This document shows, piece after piece, positions 26,704 through 35,619 of a stretch of DNA of 64,000 nt (position 1 is the stretch's first letter; every line of letters begins with the position of its first letter). The notes beneath the pieces are model-generated. The model did not search any database, had not been told where the DNA came from, and saw only the letters and a program-made list of their open reading frames with translations. Made by a program: the position numbers and the translations under genes. Source of the stretch: Micromonospora halotolerans (GTDB lineage Bacteria; Actinomycetota; Actinomycetes; Mycobacteriales; Micromonosporaceae); contig NZ_CP134876.1 of assembly GCF_032108445.1 (NCBI RefSeq), positions 5,580,001-5,644,000 on the forward strand. Direction: 5' to 3'.

Positions 26704-27180
26704 ATGGCATTTCGGAACAAGGAACTGACCGTGCCGGGGACCGTCGAGGTCGCCGGCCGGCACGTCAAGCGTTACCACATCGACCAGCCGGAACGCCGCC
26801 TCGAACCGGAGGTCGTCGACGCCGCCTACGCGTACCTGCCGAAGCTGCTCCCCGACCCGGACGGCGACACCCCGCCGGCGGCCTGGGTGGTGCTGCACCG
26901 GGGCGCGGACACCGGCGCGTACCTGCTGGCGTACAGCTGGTTCTTCGACAACGTGGTGGAGTGCCGGATCGCGATCGCCGGCCAGCCCGCGCTGGACTGC
27001 CCCGACGACGACCCGGCGCACTTCGTCCCGCTGGACCGGCCCGGCGTCGGCTGCGTCTGGGAGCTGGGCGTGCTGGAGCACGAGCGGGCCGCCTGGGTCC
27101 GGCACGTCCTCGCCCCCGACCGGCCCGACCTGGCCGGCTACCTGGCCGACAGCCGCGCCGAGGGAACGGTGGGTTTCTGA
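26704..27180 (+). CDS. Conserved protein of unknown function in WYL-regulated operon
   Basis: 158 residues with no signal peptide or membrane helix. It begins MAFRNKELTV, has a Trp/Tyr-rich core (YLLAYSWFFDNVVECRIAIAG) and ends VGF. The stop overlaps the start of the next gene (TGATG). The ATG follows a -10-like TACTGT at leaderless spacing. No domain is recognised; the shared operon and the WYL regulator suggest a role in a ligand-induced response. Confidence 0.75.
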   Translation: MAFRNKELTVPGTVEVAGRHVKRYHIDQPERRLEPEVVDAAYAYLPKLLPDPDGDTPPAAWVVLHRGADTGAYLLAYSWFFDNVVECRIAIAGQPALDCPDDDPAHFVPLDRPGVGCVWELGVLEHERAAWVRHVLAPDRPDLAGYLADSRAEGTVGF

Positions 27181-27635
27181 TGGGCGACTTCGACTTCCTC
27201 GTGGGCACCTGGGACGTGGCCAACCGGCGGCTGCGCGAGCGGCACGTCGGCAGCGACGACTGGGACGAGTTCTCCGGCACCAGCGTGGCGCACTCGTTCT
27301 TCGACGGCGCCGGCAGCTTCGACGAGATGCGCTGCCCGAGCCGCGGCTTCTCCGGCTCGACCGTCCGCATCCTCGACCCGGCCACCGGGCTGTGGTCGAT
27401 CTACTGGATGAACAGCAAGCGCGGGGTGCTCGAATTCCCGCCGATGGTCGGCCGGTTCGTCGACGGCGTGGGCACCTTCTACGCCGACGACACCGACGAG
27501 GGGCGGCCGGTCCGCTGCCGGTTCATCTGGACGCGGAGCACGCCCACCTCCTGCCGCTGGGAGCAGGCGTTCTCCACCGACGGCGAGCGGACCTGGGAGA
27601 CCAACTGGACCATGGACTTCAGCCGGACGGGCTGA
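27180..27635 (+). CDS. DUF1579-like small protein
   Basis: 151 residues starting at ATG 27180, one base into the previous stop. The opening FDFLVGTWDVANRRL and the later GLWSIYWMNSKRGVLEFPPMVG and WEQAFSTDGERTWETNW are the pattern of the DUF1579/lipocalin-like group, beta-barrel proteins that bind small molecules. Its last 17 bp overlap the end of the convergent TetR gene. Function unknown. Confidence 0.75.
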   Translation: MGDFDFLVGTWDVANRRLRERHVGSDDWDEFSGTSVAHSFFDGAGSFDEMRCPSRGFSGSTVRILDPATGLWSIYWMNSKRGVLEFPPMVGRFVDGVGTFYADDTDEGRPVRCRFIWTRSTPTSCRWEQAFSTDGERTWETNWTMDFSRTG

Positions 27636-28290
27636 CCGGCGGGGTGGTGGTCCGGTAGATCGCGGTCAGCCAGACGTCGAGCAGCACGTCGACGACGTCC
27701 CGCTCGGCCACCGCCGGCCCGTCCCCGGCGAAGGTCGCGTACCAGACCCGCTCGTTCATGGAGTTCAACGCGATGGCGAGGTCCCGGGCGGGCAGCCCGT
27801 CCGGGGCCGCGCCGCGCGCGCGTTCCCCCTCGATGGCCGCCTCGACCGCGCGTACCCAGCGTTCGAGGACCTCGGCCCAGAGCCGGCGCACCTCGGCGTT
27901 GGTGCCGCGCACCTGGGCGCAGGCGAGCACCACGTCCCGGTGGCCGCCGAAGGTGGCGTGGAACCGGTCGATCAGCTCCCGCCAGCGGGCCCGCGGGTCC
28001 TCGGCGAGCCGGACCAGCGCGTCACCCGCGGCCGCGTCCGCCTCCTCGGTCACCCGGTCGAGCAGGGTGAGCAGCACGGCGTCCTTGGACGGGAAGTAGA
28101 AGTAGAAGGTGGGCCGGGAGATGCCGGCGCCGCGCGCCAGGTCGTCGATGGAGATGTCGCCGAAGGGCCGCTGCCGCAGCAGCCGCTCGGCGGTGGCGAG
28201 GATGGCCACCTCGCGGTCGTCGCCGGTGGAGCGGCCGGGTCGCCGCCCGCGCGTCGGCGCGGCGCCGGTCGGCGTACGGGCGGGTGTCAT
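27619..28290 (-). CDS. TetR family regulator of the monooxygenase operon
   Basis: 223 residues from ATG 28290. The N-terminal helix-turn-helix is IDDLARGAGISRPTFYFYFP followed by SKDAVLLTLLDRV, a standard TetR layout; the C-terminal part is an EthR-like ligand domain (NAEVRRLWAEVLERWVRAVE). It is divergent from the flavin monooxygenase gene and the shared control region contains palindromic GTGTCG/CGACAC sites. EthR-type repressors typically control Baeyer-Villiger monooxygenases, which fits the neighbour. Confidence 0.92.
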   Translation of the reverse strand: MTPARTPTGAAPTRGRRPGRSTGDDREVAILATAERLLRQRPFGDISIDDLARGAGISRPTFYFYFPSKDAVLLTLLDRVTEEADAAAGDALVRLAEDPRARWRELIDRFHATFGGHRDVVLACAQVRGTNAEVRRLWAEVLERWVRAVEAAIEGERARGAAPDGLPARDLAIALNSMNERVWYATFAGDGPAVAERDVVDVLLDVWLTAIYRTTTPPVSPSG

Positions 28291-28312
28291 GTCGGCCGAT
28301 GTTACACCCGCT

Positions 28313-28371
28313 CGACACCGTGTCGATTGCACTCGACAGGGTGTTGACTGGTGTCGACGGTGGTGGATAGT
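28313..28371 (+). promoter_or_regulatory. TetR operator region and promoter of the monooxygenase operon
   Basis: CGACACcGTGTCG (28313-28325) is a perfect palindrome. Further half sites follow (CTCGACAGGGTGTTGAC and GGTGTCGAC). TTGACT (28344-28349), 16-bp spacer and GATAGT (28366-28371) form a good promoter for the plus-strand operon, placed among the half sites so that TetR binding would block it. Confidence 0.55.
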
Positions 28372-28404
28372 GTCCGGTCCACTGCCGGCCGAACGGGAGA
28401 TGTC

Positions 28405-29901
28405 ATGGCCTCCGACCACGTCGACGTCCTCATCGTCGGCGCCGGGCTCTCCGGCGTCGGCGCCGCCGTCCACCTGCAACGCCAGTGCCCCGGCAAGACG
28501 TACGCGGTGCTGGAGGCGCGGGGCGCCGTCGGCGGCACCTGGGACCTGTTCCGCTACCCGGGCATCCGCTCCGACTCCGACATGTTCACCCTCGGCTACT
28601 CGTTCAAGCCGTGGACCAACCCCAAGGCGATCGCCGACGGCGACGCCATCCGGGAGTACGTCCGGGAGACCGTCCGCGAGTACGGCGTGCAGCGGCACAT
28701 CCGCTTCCACCACCGGGTGCTGCGCGCCGAGTGGGACAGCGCCACGGCCCGCTGGACGGTGCGCGCCCGTCGCGACGACACCGGCGAGGACGTGGTCCTG
28801 ACCTGCGGGTTCCTGTTCACGAACTCGGGTTACTACCGCTACGACGAGGGCTACACACCCGAGTTCCCCGGCGTCGAGCGGTACGCCGGCCGGCTCGTGC
28901 ACCCGCAGCACTGGCCCGAGGACCTGGACTACGCCGGCAAGCGGGTGGTGGTGATCGGCAGCGGCGCCACGGCGGTCACCCTGGTCCCGGCCATGGCCGA
29001 GCGGGCCGGCCACGTCACCATGCTCCAGCGCTCGCCCACGTACGTCATCTCGCTGCCCTCGCGCGACCCGTTCGCGGACGCGGCGCGGCGCTGGCTCCCG
29101 GCGAAGGCCGCGTACGCGGTGACCCGCTGGAAGAACGTCGCCCTCGGGGTGGCCAACTTCCAGCTCAGCCGGCGCGCCCCGGGCCTGGTGAAGACGTTCC
29201 TCCGCCGCGCCGCCCGGGGCAAGCTTCCGGTCGGCTACGACCTCGACCGGCACTTCTCGCCCCGCTACAACCCGTGGGACCAGCGGCTGTGCGTGGTGCC
29301 CGACGGGGACCTGTTCGCCGCGCTCAGCGCCGGGACGGCCTCGGTGGTCACCGACACCATCGACACCTTCACCGAGCGGGGCATCCGGCTCACCTCCGGC
29401 GAGGAGCTGCCCGCCGACGTCGTGGTCACCGCCACCGGCCTCAACCTGCTCGCCCTCGGCGGCATGACCCTGGCCGTGGACGGCGCCGAGGTCGACCTCG
29501 CCTCGACGGTCGCCTACAAGGGCATGATGCTCTCCGGCGTGCCGAACTTCGCCATGACCATCGGCTACACCAACGCCTCCTGGACGCTGAAGGCCGACCT
29601 GGTCGCCACGTACGTCTGCCGGCTGCTACGCCACCTCGACGACACCGGCCAGCAGGTCGTCACCCCGCTCGCCCCGGACTCGGACGACCTCGTGCCGATC
29701 ATCGACCTGCAGTCCGGTTACGTGCTGCGCGCCGTCGACCAGCTGCCCAAGCAGGGCCCGGCGGCGCCGTGGCGGCTGCACCAGAACTATCCCCGCGACG
29801 TGCTGCTGATGCGCCACGGCCGGCTCACCGATGAGGGCGTGCGCTTCTCCCGCGCGGGCACGCCCGCCACCGTCGCCGACCGGCCCGCGCCCGTCGCCTG
29901 A
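28405..29901 (+). CDS. Flavin-containing (Baeyer-Villiger-type) monooxygenase
   Basis: 498 residues from ATG 28405, with GGGAGA upstream; an earlier in-frame start is less likely. The FAD loop is VLIVGAGLSGVGAA, the type I BVMO fingerprint is YAGRLVHPQHWPED (FxGxxxHxxxWP with Tyr for Phe), and the NADPH loop is VVVIGSGATAVTLVP. Such enzymes, including the EthA type, insert oxygen next to a carbonyl or oxidise S and N atoms. It leads a three-gene operon with an SDR and a hydrolase: alcohol to ketone, ketone to ester, ester to acid and alcohol would be a complete degradation route. Confidence 0.93.
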   Translation: MASDHVDVLIVGAGLSGVGAAVHLQRQCPGKTYAVLEARGAVGGTWDLFRYPGIRSDSDMFTLGYSFKPWTNPKAIADGDAIREYVRETVREYGVQRHIRFHHRVLRAEWDSATARWTVRARRDDTGEDVVLTCGFLFTNSGYYRYDEGYTPEFPGVERYAGRLVHPQHWPEDLDYAGKRVVVIGSGATAVTLVPAMAERAGHVTMLQRSPTYVISLPSRDPFADAARRWLPAKAAYAVTRWKNVALGVANFQLSRRAPGLVKTFLRRAARGKLPVGYDLDRHFSPRYNPWDQRLCVVPDGDLFAALSAGTASVVTDTIDTFTERGIRLTSGEELPADVVVTATGLNLLALGGMTLAVDGAEVDLASTVAYKGMMLSGVPNFAMTIGYTNASWTLKADLVATYVCRLLRHLDDTGQQVVTPLAPDSDDLVPIIDLQSGYVLRAVDQLPKQGPAAPWRLHQNYPRDVLLMRHGRLTDEGVRFSRAGTPATVADRPAPVA

Positions 29902-29916
29902 CCCCTCAGGAGCGTC

Positions 29917-30798
29917 ATGCGTGACTTCGTCTTCCCCGGCGGCACCGCGGTGCTGACCGGCGCGGCCAGCGGCATCGGCGAGGCCCTGGCGCACGCGCTG
30001 GCCCGGCGCGGCGCCGATCTGGTCCTGCTCGACCGGGACGCCGAGCGGCTGGCCGCCGTGGTCGCCGCGATCCGCGCCGCGCACCCCGACCGGCGGATCG
30101 AGACCCACCTGGTCGATCTGGCCGACGCCGACGCGACCGACCGCGTGGCCGCCGAGATCCTCGCCGCGCACCCCCGGATCCGGCTGCTGGTCAACAACGC
30201 CGGCGTGGCGCTGGGCGGCCGGTTCGACCAGGTCACCCTCGACGAGTTCCTCTGGGTCATCGAGATCAACTTCCGGGCGGTGGTGCGGCTGACCCACGCG
30301 CTGCTGCCCGCGCTCAAGGACGAGCCCGGCGCGCACCTGGTCAACGTCTCCAGCCTCTTCGGGCTGATCGCGCCCGCCGGGCAGGCCGCCTACTCGGCCA
30401 GCAAGTTCGCGGTGCGCGGCTTCACCGAGGCGCTGCGGCACGAACTCGTCGACGACGGGGTCGGGGTCACCTCGGTGCACCCGGGCGGCATCCGCACCCG
30501 GATCGCGGCCAGTGCCCGGGTAGGCAGTGGCGTCCCGGTCGAGGAGTACGAGGCCGGCCGGAAGCAGTTCGAGAAGCTGCTCTCCATCGACCCGGCGAAG
30601 GCCGCCGAGGTGATCCTGCGCGGGGTCGAGCGCCGCCGCGGCCGGGTGCTGATCGGCTGGTCGGCGAAACTGCCCGACCTGCTCGCCCGGGTGGCCCCCG
30701 CCGGGTACGGGAAGGTGCTGGCCCTGGGGATGCGGCCGCGCCCGGCCCGGGTGCCCGCCCCGGAGGCCGTCCCGTCGGAGCCGGGACGGCCGGCGTGA
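29917..30798 (+). CDS. Short-chain dehydrogenase/reductase of the monooxygenase operon
   Basis: 293 residues. Cofactor loop LTGAASGIGEALA, VNNAGVALGG, catalytic Ser in VNVSSLFG and YSASKFAVRG. The C-terminal extension carries RVAPAGYGKVLALGM. It begins 15 bp after the monooxygenase and overlaps the hydrolase gene by 4 bp. It probably interconverts an alcohol and the ketone used by the monooxygenase. Confidence 0.92.
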   Translation: MRDFVFPGGTAVLTGAASGIGEALAHALARRGADLVLLDRDAERLAAVVAAIRAAHPDRRIETHLVDLADADATDRVAAEILAAHPRIRLLVNNAGVALGGRFDQVTLDEFLWVIEINFRAVVRLTHALLPALKDEPGAHLVNVSSLFGLIAPAGQAAYSASKFAVRGFTEALRHELVDDGVGVTSVHPGGIRTRIAASARVGSGVPVEEYEAGRKQFEKLLSIDPAKAAEVILRGVERRRGRVLIGWSAKLPDLLARVAPAGYGKVLALGMRPRPARVPAPEAVPSEPGRPA

Positions 30799-31658
30799 CC
30801 CTCGCCCTGCCGCCGGCCGACTCACGGACCGTCGCCGGGCGGCGGGTGCGCTACCGGATCGCCGGCGACGGCCCGCCGGTGGTGCTGCTGCACGGCATCG
30901 GCCGGACCATGGAGGACTTCTCCGCCGTGCAGGAGGCGCTGGCCCGGTATCACCAGGTGCTCGCCCTGGACCTGCCCGGGCACGGCGGCTCCGCGCCGCT
31001 GGACGACCGGCACACGCTGCCGACCCTGGCCACGGCCGTCGCCGAGTTCCTCGACGCCGCCGGGGTCGCCGGCCCGGCGCACCTGGTCGGCAACTCGATG
31101 GGCGGGGCGGTGGCCATGCGGCTCGCCGCCGACGCGCCGGAGCGGGCGGCCAGCCTCGTGCTGGTCAACAGCGCCGGCTTCGGCCGGGAGGTGACCGCCG
31201 CGCTGCGGCTGCTCGCGGTGCGGCCCCTGGCCCGCCTGCTGCTGCGCCCGCACCCGGCGATCGCCCGCCGCACCGAGCGCGCCATCTTCCACGACCCGGC
31301 GTACGTCACCGAGGCCCGGATCGCCACCGCCCTGGCGGCGGCCCGGCAGCCGCACGCCCCCCGGGTGATGCTGGAGCTGGTCCGCAGCCTCGGCACCTGG
31401 CGCGGGGTACGCCCCGAGTGGCGGGCCGAACTGCTCGACGCGGTGGCCGCGCTCGACCTGCCCACCCTGGTCGTCTGGGGCGACCGGGACTTGATCCTGC
31501 CCGCCGCCCACCTCGCGTACGCGCGGTCGCGGCTGCCGCGGGCGCAGGGCCACCTGTTCCGCGACACCGGGCACATGCCGCAGATCGAGCGGGCCGCCGA
31601 GTTCGCGGCCCTGGTCAAGAGGTTCTGGACGCGTCCCGGTGCCGCAGGACCAGCGTGA
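30795..31658 (+). CDS. Alpha/beta hydrolase
   Basis: 287 residues. The oxyanion strand is VVLLHGIGRTMEDF, the nucleophile elbow VGNSMGGAVAM (Ser), the acid is in LVVWGDRDLILP and the His in RDTGHMPQIE. The GTG start overlaps the SDR stop. As the last gene of the operon it likely hydrolyses the ester or lactone made by the monooxygenase. Its 3' end overlaps the convergent ltrA-like gene by 44 bp. Confidence 0.92.
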   Translation: MTLALPPADSRTVAGRRVRYRIAGDGPPVVLLHGIGRTMEDFSAVQEALARYHQVLALDLPGHGGSAPLDDRHTLPTLATAVAEFLDAAGVAGPAHLVGNSMGGAVAMRLAADAPERAASLVLVNSAGFGREVTAALRLLAVRPLARLLLRPHPAIARRTERAIFHDPAYVTEARIATALAAARQPHAPRVMLELVRSLGTWRGVRPEWRAELLDAVAALDLPTLVVWGDRDLILPAAHLAYARSRLPRAQGHLFRDTGHMPQIERAAEFAALVKRFWTRPGAAGPA

Positions 31659-32778
31659 CGGCCACCAGGGCGACCAGCACCCCGGCGATCAGGTCGACGG
31701 GTGCGAACAGCCACGGCGTCACCAGCACCAGCGCGGCCGTGGCGGGGAACAGCACCAGCCCGAGACCGCGTTTGGCCGGTAGGTGCAGCCCCCAGAGGGC
31801 GACCAGGAAGACCGCGACCGGCACGGCGACGGCGTAGCCGGCCACCCGGCCGGACACGTGGCCGGTGTGCAGGTCGTGGTCGACCGCCACCGCCAGCCCG
31901 GCGCCGACCGCGGCGATCGAGGTGAACGCGAAGTAGTGGCCGTAGCCCCAGAACAGCGCGCCGGGCACCGACTCCGGCGGCAGCGGGTTCGGCCGGTCGA
32001 AGTAGAGCCACCAGATCGCGAAGACGATCACCGTGCCGGCGGCGGCCAGCGACCACAGCTGCCCGTTGCCCGCGTCCACCCCGCGCTGGATCGCCACCGA
32101 CGTGGAGAGGACCACCTCGCCGAGCACGATCAGGGTGAACAGCTGGTACCGCTCGGAGATGTGCCGCGGGTGCCAGGTGGTCTGTCCGCGCCGTTCGCCG
32201 AGCACCGGCACCAGCAGGTCGGCGACGACCAGCACCACGAACGCGGGCACCAGCCAGGCGGGCGGCAGCAGGAGCCGGAGCAGCCAGCCGAGCTGCACCA
32301 CGCCGACGCCCGCCACGAACGTCAGGGTGGTGGCCCGGCGTTCCGGGTCGCCGGCCGCGGCCCGCGCCCAGTTCGCCATGGCGGCCAGCCGCATCACCAC
32401 GTACCCGTAGGTGATCGTCGTGAAGTCACCCTCGACGAAGGCGCGGGGTACGCCGGCGGCGAGGATCAGCGCCCCGGCGATCTGCACCAGGACGGTCAGC
32501 CGGTAGAGGTCGTCGTCGGTGTCGTAGGCGGAGGCGAACCAGGTGAAGCCCACCCAGGCCCACCAGATCGCGAAGAACACGCTCAGGTAGGAGAACACCC
32601 CGTGCCCGAGGTGCCCCGCCGCGACGTCGTGGTGCAGGCCCTCGGACGCCTGCGCCACCGCGACCACGAAGCACAGGTCGAAGAAGAGCTCCAGCGGCGT
32701 GGCGGACCGGTGCTCCTCGTCGCGCCGGCGCGGCCGCATCGGCCGGTGCCAGGCGCGGAACGAGGCGGTCGTGGTCAA
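31615..32778 (-). CDS. Low temperature requirement protein A family membrane protein
   Basis: 387 residues with about ten membrane helices. The family signature TPLELFFDLCFVVAVAQ is near the N terminus, followed by FFAIWWAWVGFTWFASAYDTDD and SERYQLFTLIVLGEVVL. LtrA was named from a Listeria mutant unable to grow in the cold; the biochemical function is unknown. The gene overlaps the convergent hydrolase by 44 bp. Confidence 0.9.
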   Translation of the reverse strand: MTTTASFRAWHRPMRPRRRDEEHRSATPLELFFDLCFVVAVAQASEGLHHDVAAGHLGHGVFSYLSVFFAIWWAWVGFTWFASAYDTDDDLYRLTVLVQIAGALILAAGVPRAFVEGDFTTITYGYVVMRLAAMANWARAAAGDPERRATTLTFVAGVGVVQLGWLLRLLLPPAWLVPAFVVLVVADLLVPVLGERRGQTTWHPRHISERYQLFTLIVLGEVVLSTSVAIQRGVDAGNGQLWSLAAAGTVIVFAIWWLYFDRPNPLPPESVPGALFWGYGHYFAFTSIAAVGAGLAVAVDHDLHTGHVSGRVAGYAVAVPVAVFLVALWGLHLPAKRGLGLVLFPATAALVLVTPWLFAPVDLIAGVLVALVAVTLVLRHRDASRTS

Positions 32779-32825
32779 GGGGACTCCTCACCGGCGGCCG
32801 GTCAGCTGCGCCCACGATAACCAGC

Positions 32826-33722
32826 TCAGGCCGCTGCGGACGGGACCGGCTCCGGAACTTCGGCGGAAAGGGGAGCGGTGGCCCCGGCGCGGGACAGCGT
32901 GACCAGCGCGGCCTCCACCTCGACCGGCAGCCGGCGCCGGTGCCGCAGCACCCAGCCGGAGTGGCGGGCCGCGTCGCGCAGGCCGGCCCGCCCGGCCGGG
33001 TCCCGCCAGGCGTCGGCCACCACCGCGCGCAGCACCGACCCGGGCCGGCGCAGCGCCGCGGTGAGCACCCGGTTGCGCGTTTCCACCCGGCGGCGGGCGC
33101 GCGGGTCGCGCCCGGCCGGCACCGGCAGGTGGTGGGCCACCAGCTCCGGCACGTACGCGAGGTTCCAGCCCGCCGCCGCCAGGTCCATGGCCAGCAGCGC
33201 CTCCTCGCCGTACGTGCCGAGCCGCTCGGCGAAGCCGCCGACCTGCCGGTACGCGTCGCGACGCAGCACCACGGCGCAGGCCAGGAAGCCGAGCACCGTG
33301 GGCCCCGGCGCGTCCGGCTCGGTGCCCAGCGGCGCCCGGGCCATGGCGGCCGAGACGGGGTCCCGCCGGGCCGCCGCACCGACCCGCACCTCCCCGGTGA
33401 GCAACGCGGTACGCGGGTGCCGGCGCAGCAGTGCGGCGGCCCGGTCGAGCGCGCCCGGCGCCCAGTACGAGTCGTCGTCGGCGAACGCCACGTACGGCGT
33501 GCGGGCCAGGCCCACCCCCACGTTGCGGGCCGCCCCGGCGCCCGCGTTGCGGCCCAGTTCCACGACCCGGACACCGGGGAACTCCCGGGCCACGGCGGCC
33601 GGTGTGCCGTCGTCGGAGCCGTTGTCCACCATGATCACCGGAGCGGTGTGCCGGGGCAGCAGGGACAGGAGCTGGTGGCGCCGGTTGCGGGTGGCCACCA
33701 CGATCGTCACGTCCGTCGTCAT
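32826..33722 (-). CDS. Family 2 glycosyltransferase
   Basis: 298 residues from ATG 33722; the longer open frame is a shadow. The GT-A fold is seen in VTIVVATRNRRHQL, VIMVDNGSDDGT, VGLARTPYVAFADDDSYW (metal-binding acidic triplet) and LGTYGEEALLAMDLAAAG. It resembles mycofactocin/rhamnosyl-type actinobacterial GT2 enzymes. No membrane helices. Acceptor unknown; the divergent CapA-like gene may be related to the same surface polymer. Confidence 0.88.
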   Translation of the reverse strand: MTTDVTIVVATRNRRHQLLSLLPRHTAPVIMVDNGSDDGTPAAVAREFPGVRVVELGRNAGAGAARNVGVGLARTPYVAFADDDSYWAPGALDRAAALLRRHPRTALLTGEVRVGAAARRDPVSAAMARAPLGTEPDAPGPTVLGFLACAVVLRRDAYRQVGGFAERLGTYGEEALLAMDLAAAGWNLAYVPELVAHHLPVPAGRDPRARRRVETRNRVLTAALRRPGSVLRAVVADAWRDPAGRAGLRDAARHSGWVLRHRRRLPVEVEAALVTLSRAGATAPLSAEVPEPVPSAAA

Positions 33723-33788
33723 GGCGGCCCTGGTACCCCCGCCGGCCGGTCTCACGCATGGCGCGCCGCGCGGCGGGAACACCCCGGC

Positions 33789-34883
33789 ATGGCCGAGGTG
33801 ACGCTCTTCCTCGCCGGTGACGTGATGACCGGGCGGGGCGTGGACCAGCTCCTCCCGCACCCCGGCTCGCCCGAGCTGCGGGAGGAGCTGGTCACCGACG
33901 CCCGCCGGTACGCCGCGCTGGCCGAGTCCGTCGCCGGGCCGGTGCCGCGCCCGGCCCCGCCCGGGTGGCCCTGGGGCGACGCGCTGCGGCTGCTCGACGC
34001 GGAACGTCCGGACGCGCGGATCGTCAACCTGGAGACGGCGGTGACGGCGCGCGGGGCGCACCAACCCGGCAAGGGCATCCACTACCGGATGCACCCGGCG
34101 AACCTGCCCTGCCTCACCGCCGCCCGGCTCGACGTCTGCGCCCTCGGCAACAACCACGTGCTGGACTTCGGCCCCACCGGCCTGGCCGACACCCTGGACG
34201 CGCTACGGGGCGCGGGGATCCGGACCGCCGGCGCCGGCCGGGACGCCGAGGAGGCGTGGCGCCCGGCGCTGGTGCCACTGGCCGGTGACCGCCGGCTGCT
34301 GGTCTGGTCGGTGGGCGCGGTGTCCAGCGGGATCCTCCCGCAGTGGGCCGCGGCGGCCGGCCGGCCCGGCGTGGCGTACCTGCCGGAGGTGTCCGCCGCG
34401 GCGGCCGGCGCGCTCGCCGAGCGGATGGCCCGGACCGTGCGGCCGGCCGACCTCGTGGTGGTCTCGGTGCACTGGGGGAGCAACTGGGGCCACGAGGTGC
34501 CGGACGGGCACGTCGACTTCGCGCACGCCCTGATCGACGCCGGGGTGCACGTGGTGCACGGCCACTCGTCCCACCATCCCCGCGCCGTCGAGCGCTACCG
34601 GGGCCGGCTGGTCCTCTACGGCTGCGGCGACCTGATCGACGACTACGAGGGGATCGGCGGGCAGGAGGCGTACCGGCCGGAGCTGCGGCTGCTGTATCTG
34701 GCCACCCTCGACGCCGCCACCGGCGAGCTGCGGGGACTGCGCCTCGTCCCGCTGCGGATACGCCGGATGCGCCTGCGACCGGCCACGCCCGCGGAGGCCG
34801 GCTGGCTTGCCGACCTCCTCGACACCGTCGGCCGGGGCACCCGCTTCACCCGCGCGCCCGACGGCGTGCTCACGCTGCGCTGA
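33789..34883 (+). CDS. CapA-family metallophosphatase-like protein
   Basis: 364 residues. The CapA family (PF09587, calcineurin-like fold) is shown by TLFLAGDVMTGRGVDQ at the start, VNLETAVTARG, CALGNNHVLDFG, VVVSVHWGSNWGHEVP and VVHGHSSHHPR. Members take part in poly-gamma-glutamate capsule formation in Bacillus, but many actinobacterial members have no proven role. Start ATG 33789. No signal peptide is visible, which is unlike the classical CapA. Confidence 0.9.
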   Translation: MAEVTLFLAGDVMTGRGVDQLLPHPGSPELREELVTDARRYAALAESVAGPVPRPAPPGWPWGDALRLLDAERPDARIVNLETAVTARGAHQPGKGIHYRMHPANLPCLTAARLDVCALGNNHVLDFGPTGLADTLDALRGAGIRTAGAGRDAEEAWRPALVPLAGDRRLLVWSVGAVSSGILPQWAAAAGRPGVAYLPEVSAAAAGALAERMARTVRPADLVVVSVHWGSNWGHEVPDGHVDFAHALIDAGVHVVHGHSSHHPRAVERYRGRLVLYGCGDLIDDYEGIGGQEAYRPELRLLYLATLDAATGELRGLRLVPLRIRRMRLRPATPAEAGWLADLLDTVGRGTRFTRAPDGVLTLR

Positions 34884-34950
34884 CGTGGCCCGGGCCACGT
34901 TCGGGCCGGTCGACGACGGTGCCGCGCCGACCGGGGCGCACCATAGATAC

Positions 34951-35619
34951 ATGACGCATCCCACCCCCGTGTCCGGGGCGCGGCCCGCCGCACCGTCCGC
35001 CGCCGAGCGGGCCTACCGGCACCTCAAGCGGGCGATCCTGGAGAAGGTCTACCCGGGCGGGCTGCTGATCAGCGAGGGGGAGATCGCCGAGGCGACCGGG
35101 GTGTCCCGGACGCCGGTCCGGGAGGCGCTGCTGCGCCTCGAGGCCGAGGGCCTCGTGAAGCTCTACCCGAAGCGGGGGGCGCTGATCCGGCCGGTCTCCG
35201 CCCGGGAGATCGCCGACGTCGTCGAGGCCCGCCGGCTGGTCGAGCTGCACGCCGCCGAGCAGGTCTGGCCGCGCCGGGCCGCCATCCGCGACGACCTGGC
35301 CCGCCGGCTCGACGAGATGCGCCGGGCGCACGCCGCCGGCGACGTCACCGCGCTGATGGCCGCCGACCGGGCCTTCCACGCCACCGTCGTGGAAGCGGCC
35401 GGCAACGAGATCCTCGCCGAGCTGTACCACCGGCTGCGCGACCGGCAGCTGCGGATGGGCGAGGCCAGCTTCCGGCTGTCGCCGGGCTGGGCCGAGGTGG
35501 CCCTCACCGAGCACGCCGCCCAGCTCGCCGCCCTCGACGGCGACGACCCGCGGGCCTGGCTCGACGCGGTCGGTGCGCACATCGACAACGCCGCGACCGT
35601 GCTGCGGACGCTGCGGTGA
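34951..35619 (+). CDS. GntR family (FCD) transcriptional regulator
   Basis: 222 residues from ATG 34951. The winged helix has ISEGEIAEATGVSRTPVREALLRLEAEGLV, and the C-terminal FCD domain carries the metal-binding His residues in DRAFHATVVEAAGN and LTEHAAQL. Its stop overlaps the GTG of the following MFS transporter (GTGA), so it likely controls uptake of that carrier's substrate, probably an organic acid. Confidence 0.93.
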   Translation: MTHPTPVSGARPAAPSAAERAYRHLKRAILEKVYPGGLLISEGEIAEATGVSRTPVREALLRLEAEGLVKLYPKRGALIRPVSAREIADVVEARRLVELHAAEQVWPRRAAIRDDLARRLDEMRRAHAAGDVTALMAADRAFHATVVEAAGNEILAELYHRLRDRQLRMGEASFRLSPGWAEVALTEHAAQLAALDGDDPRAWLDAVGAHIDNAATVLRTLR

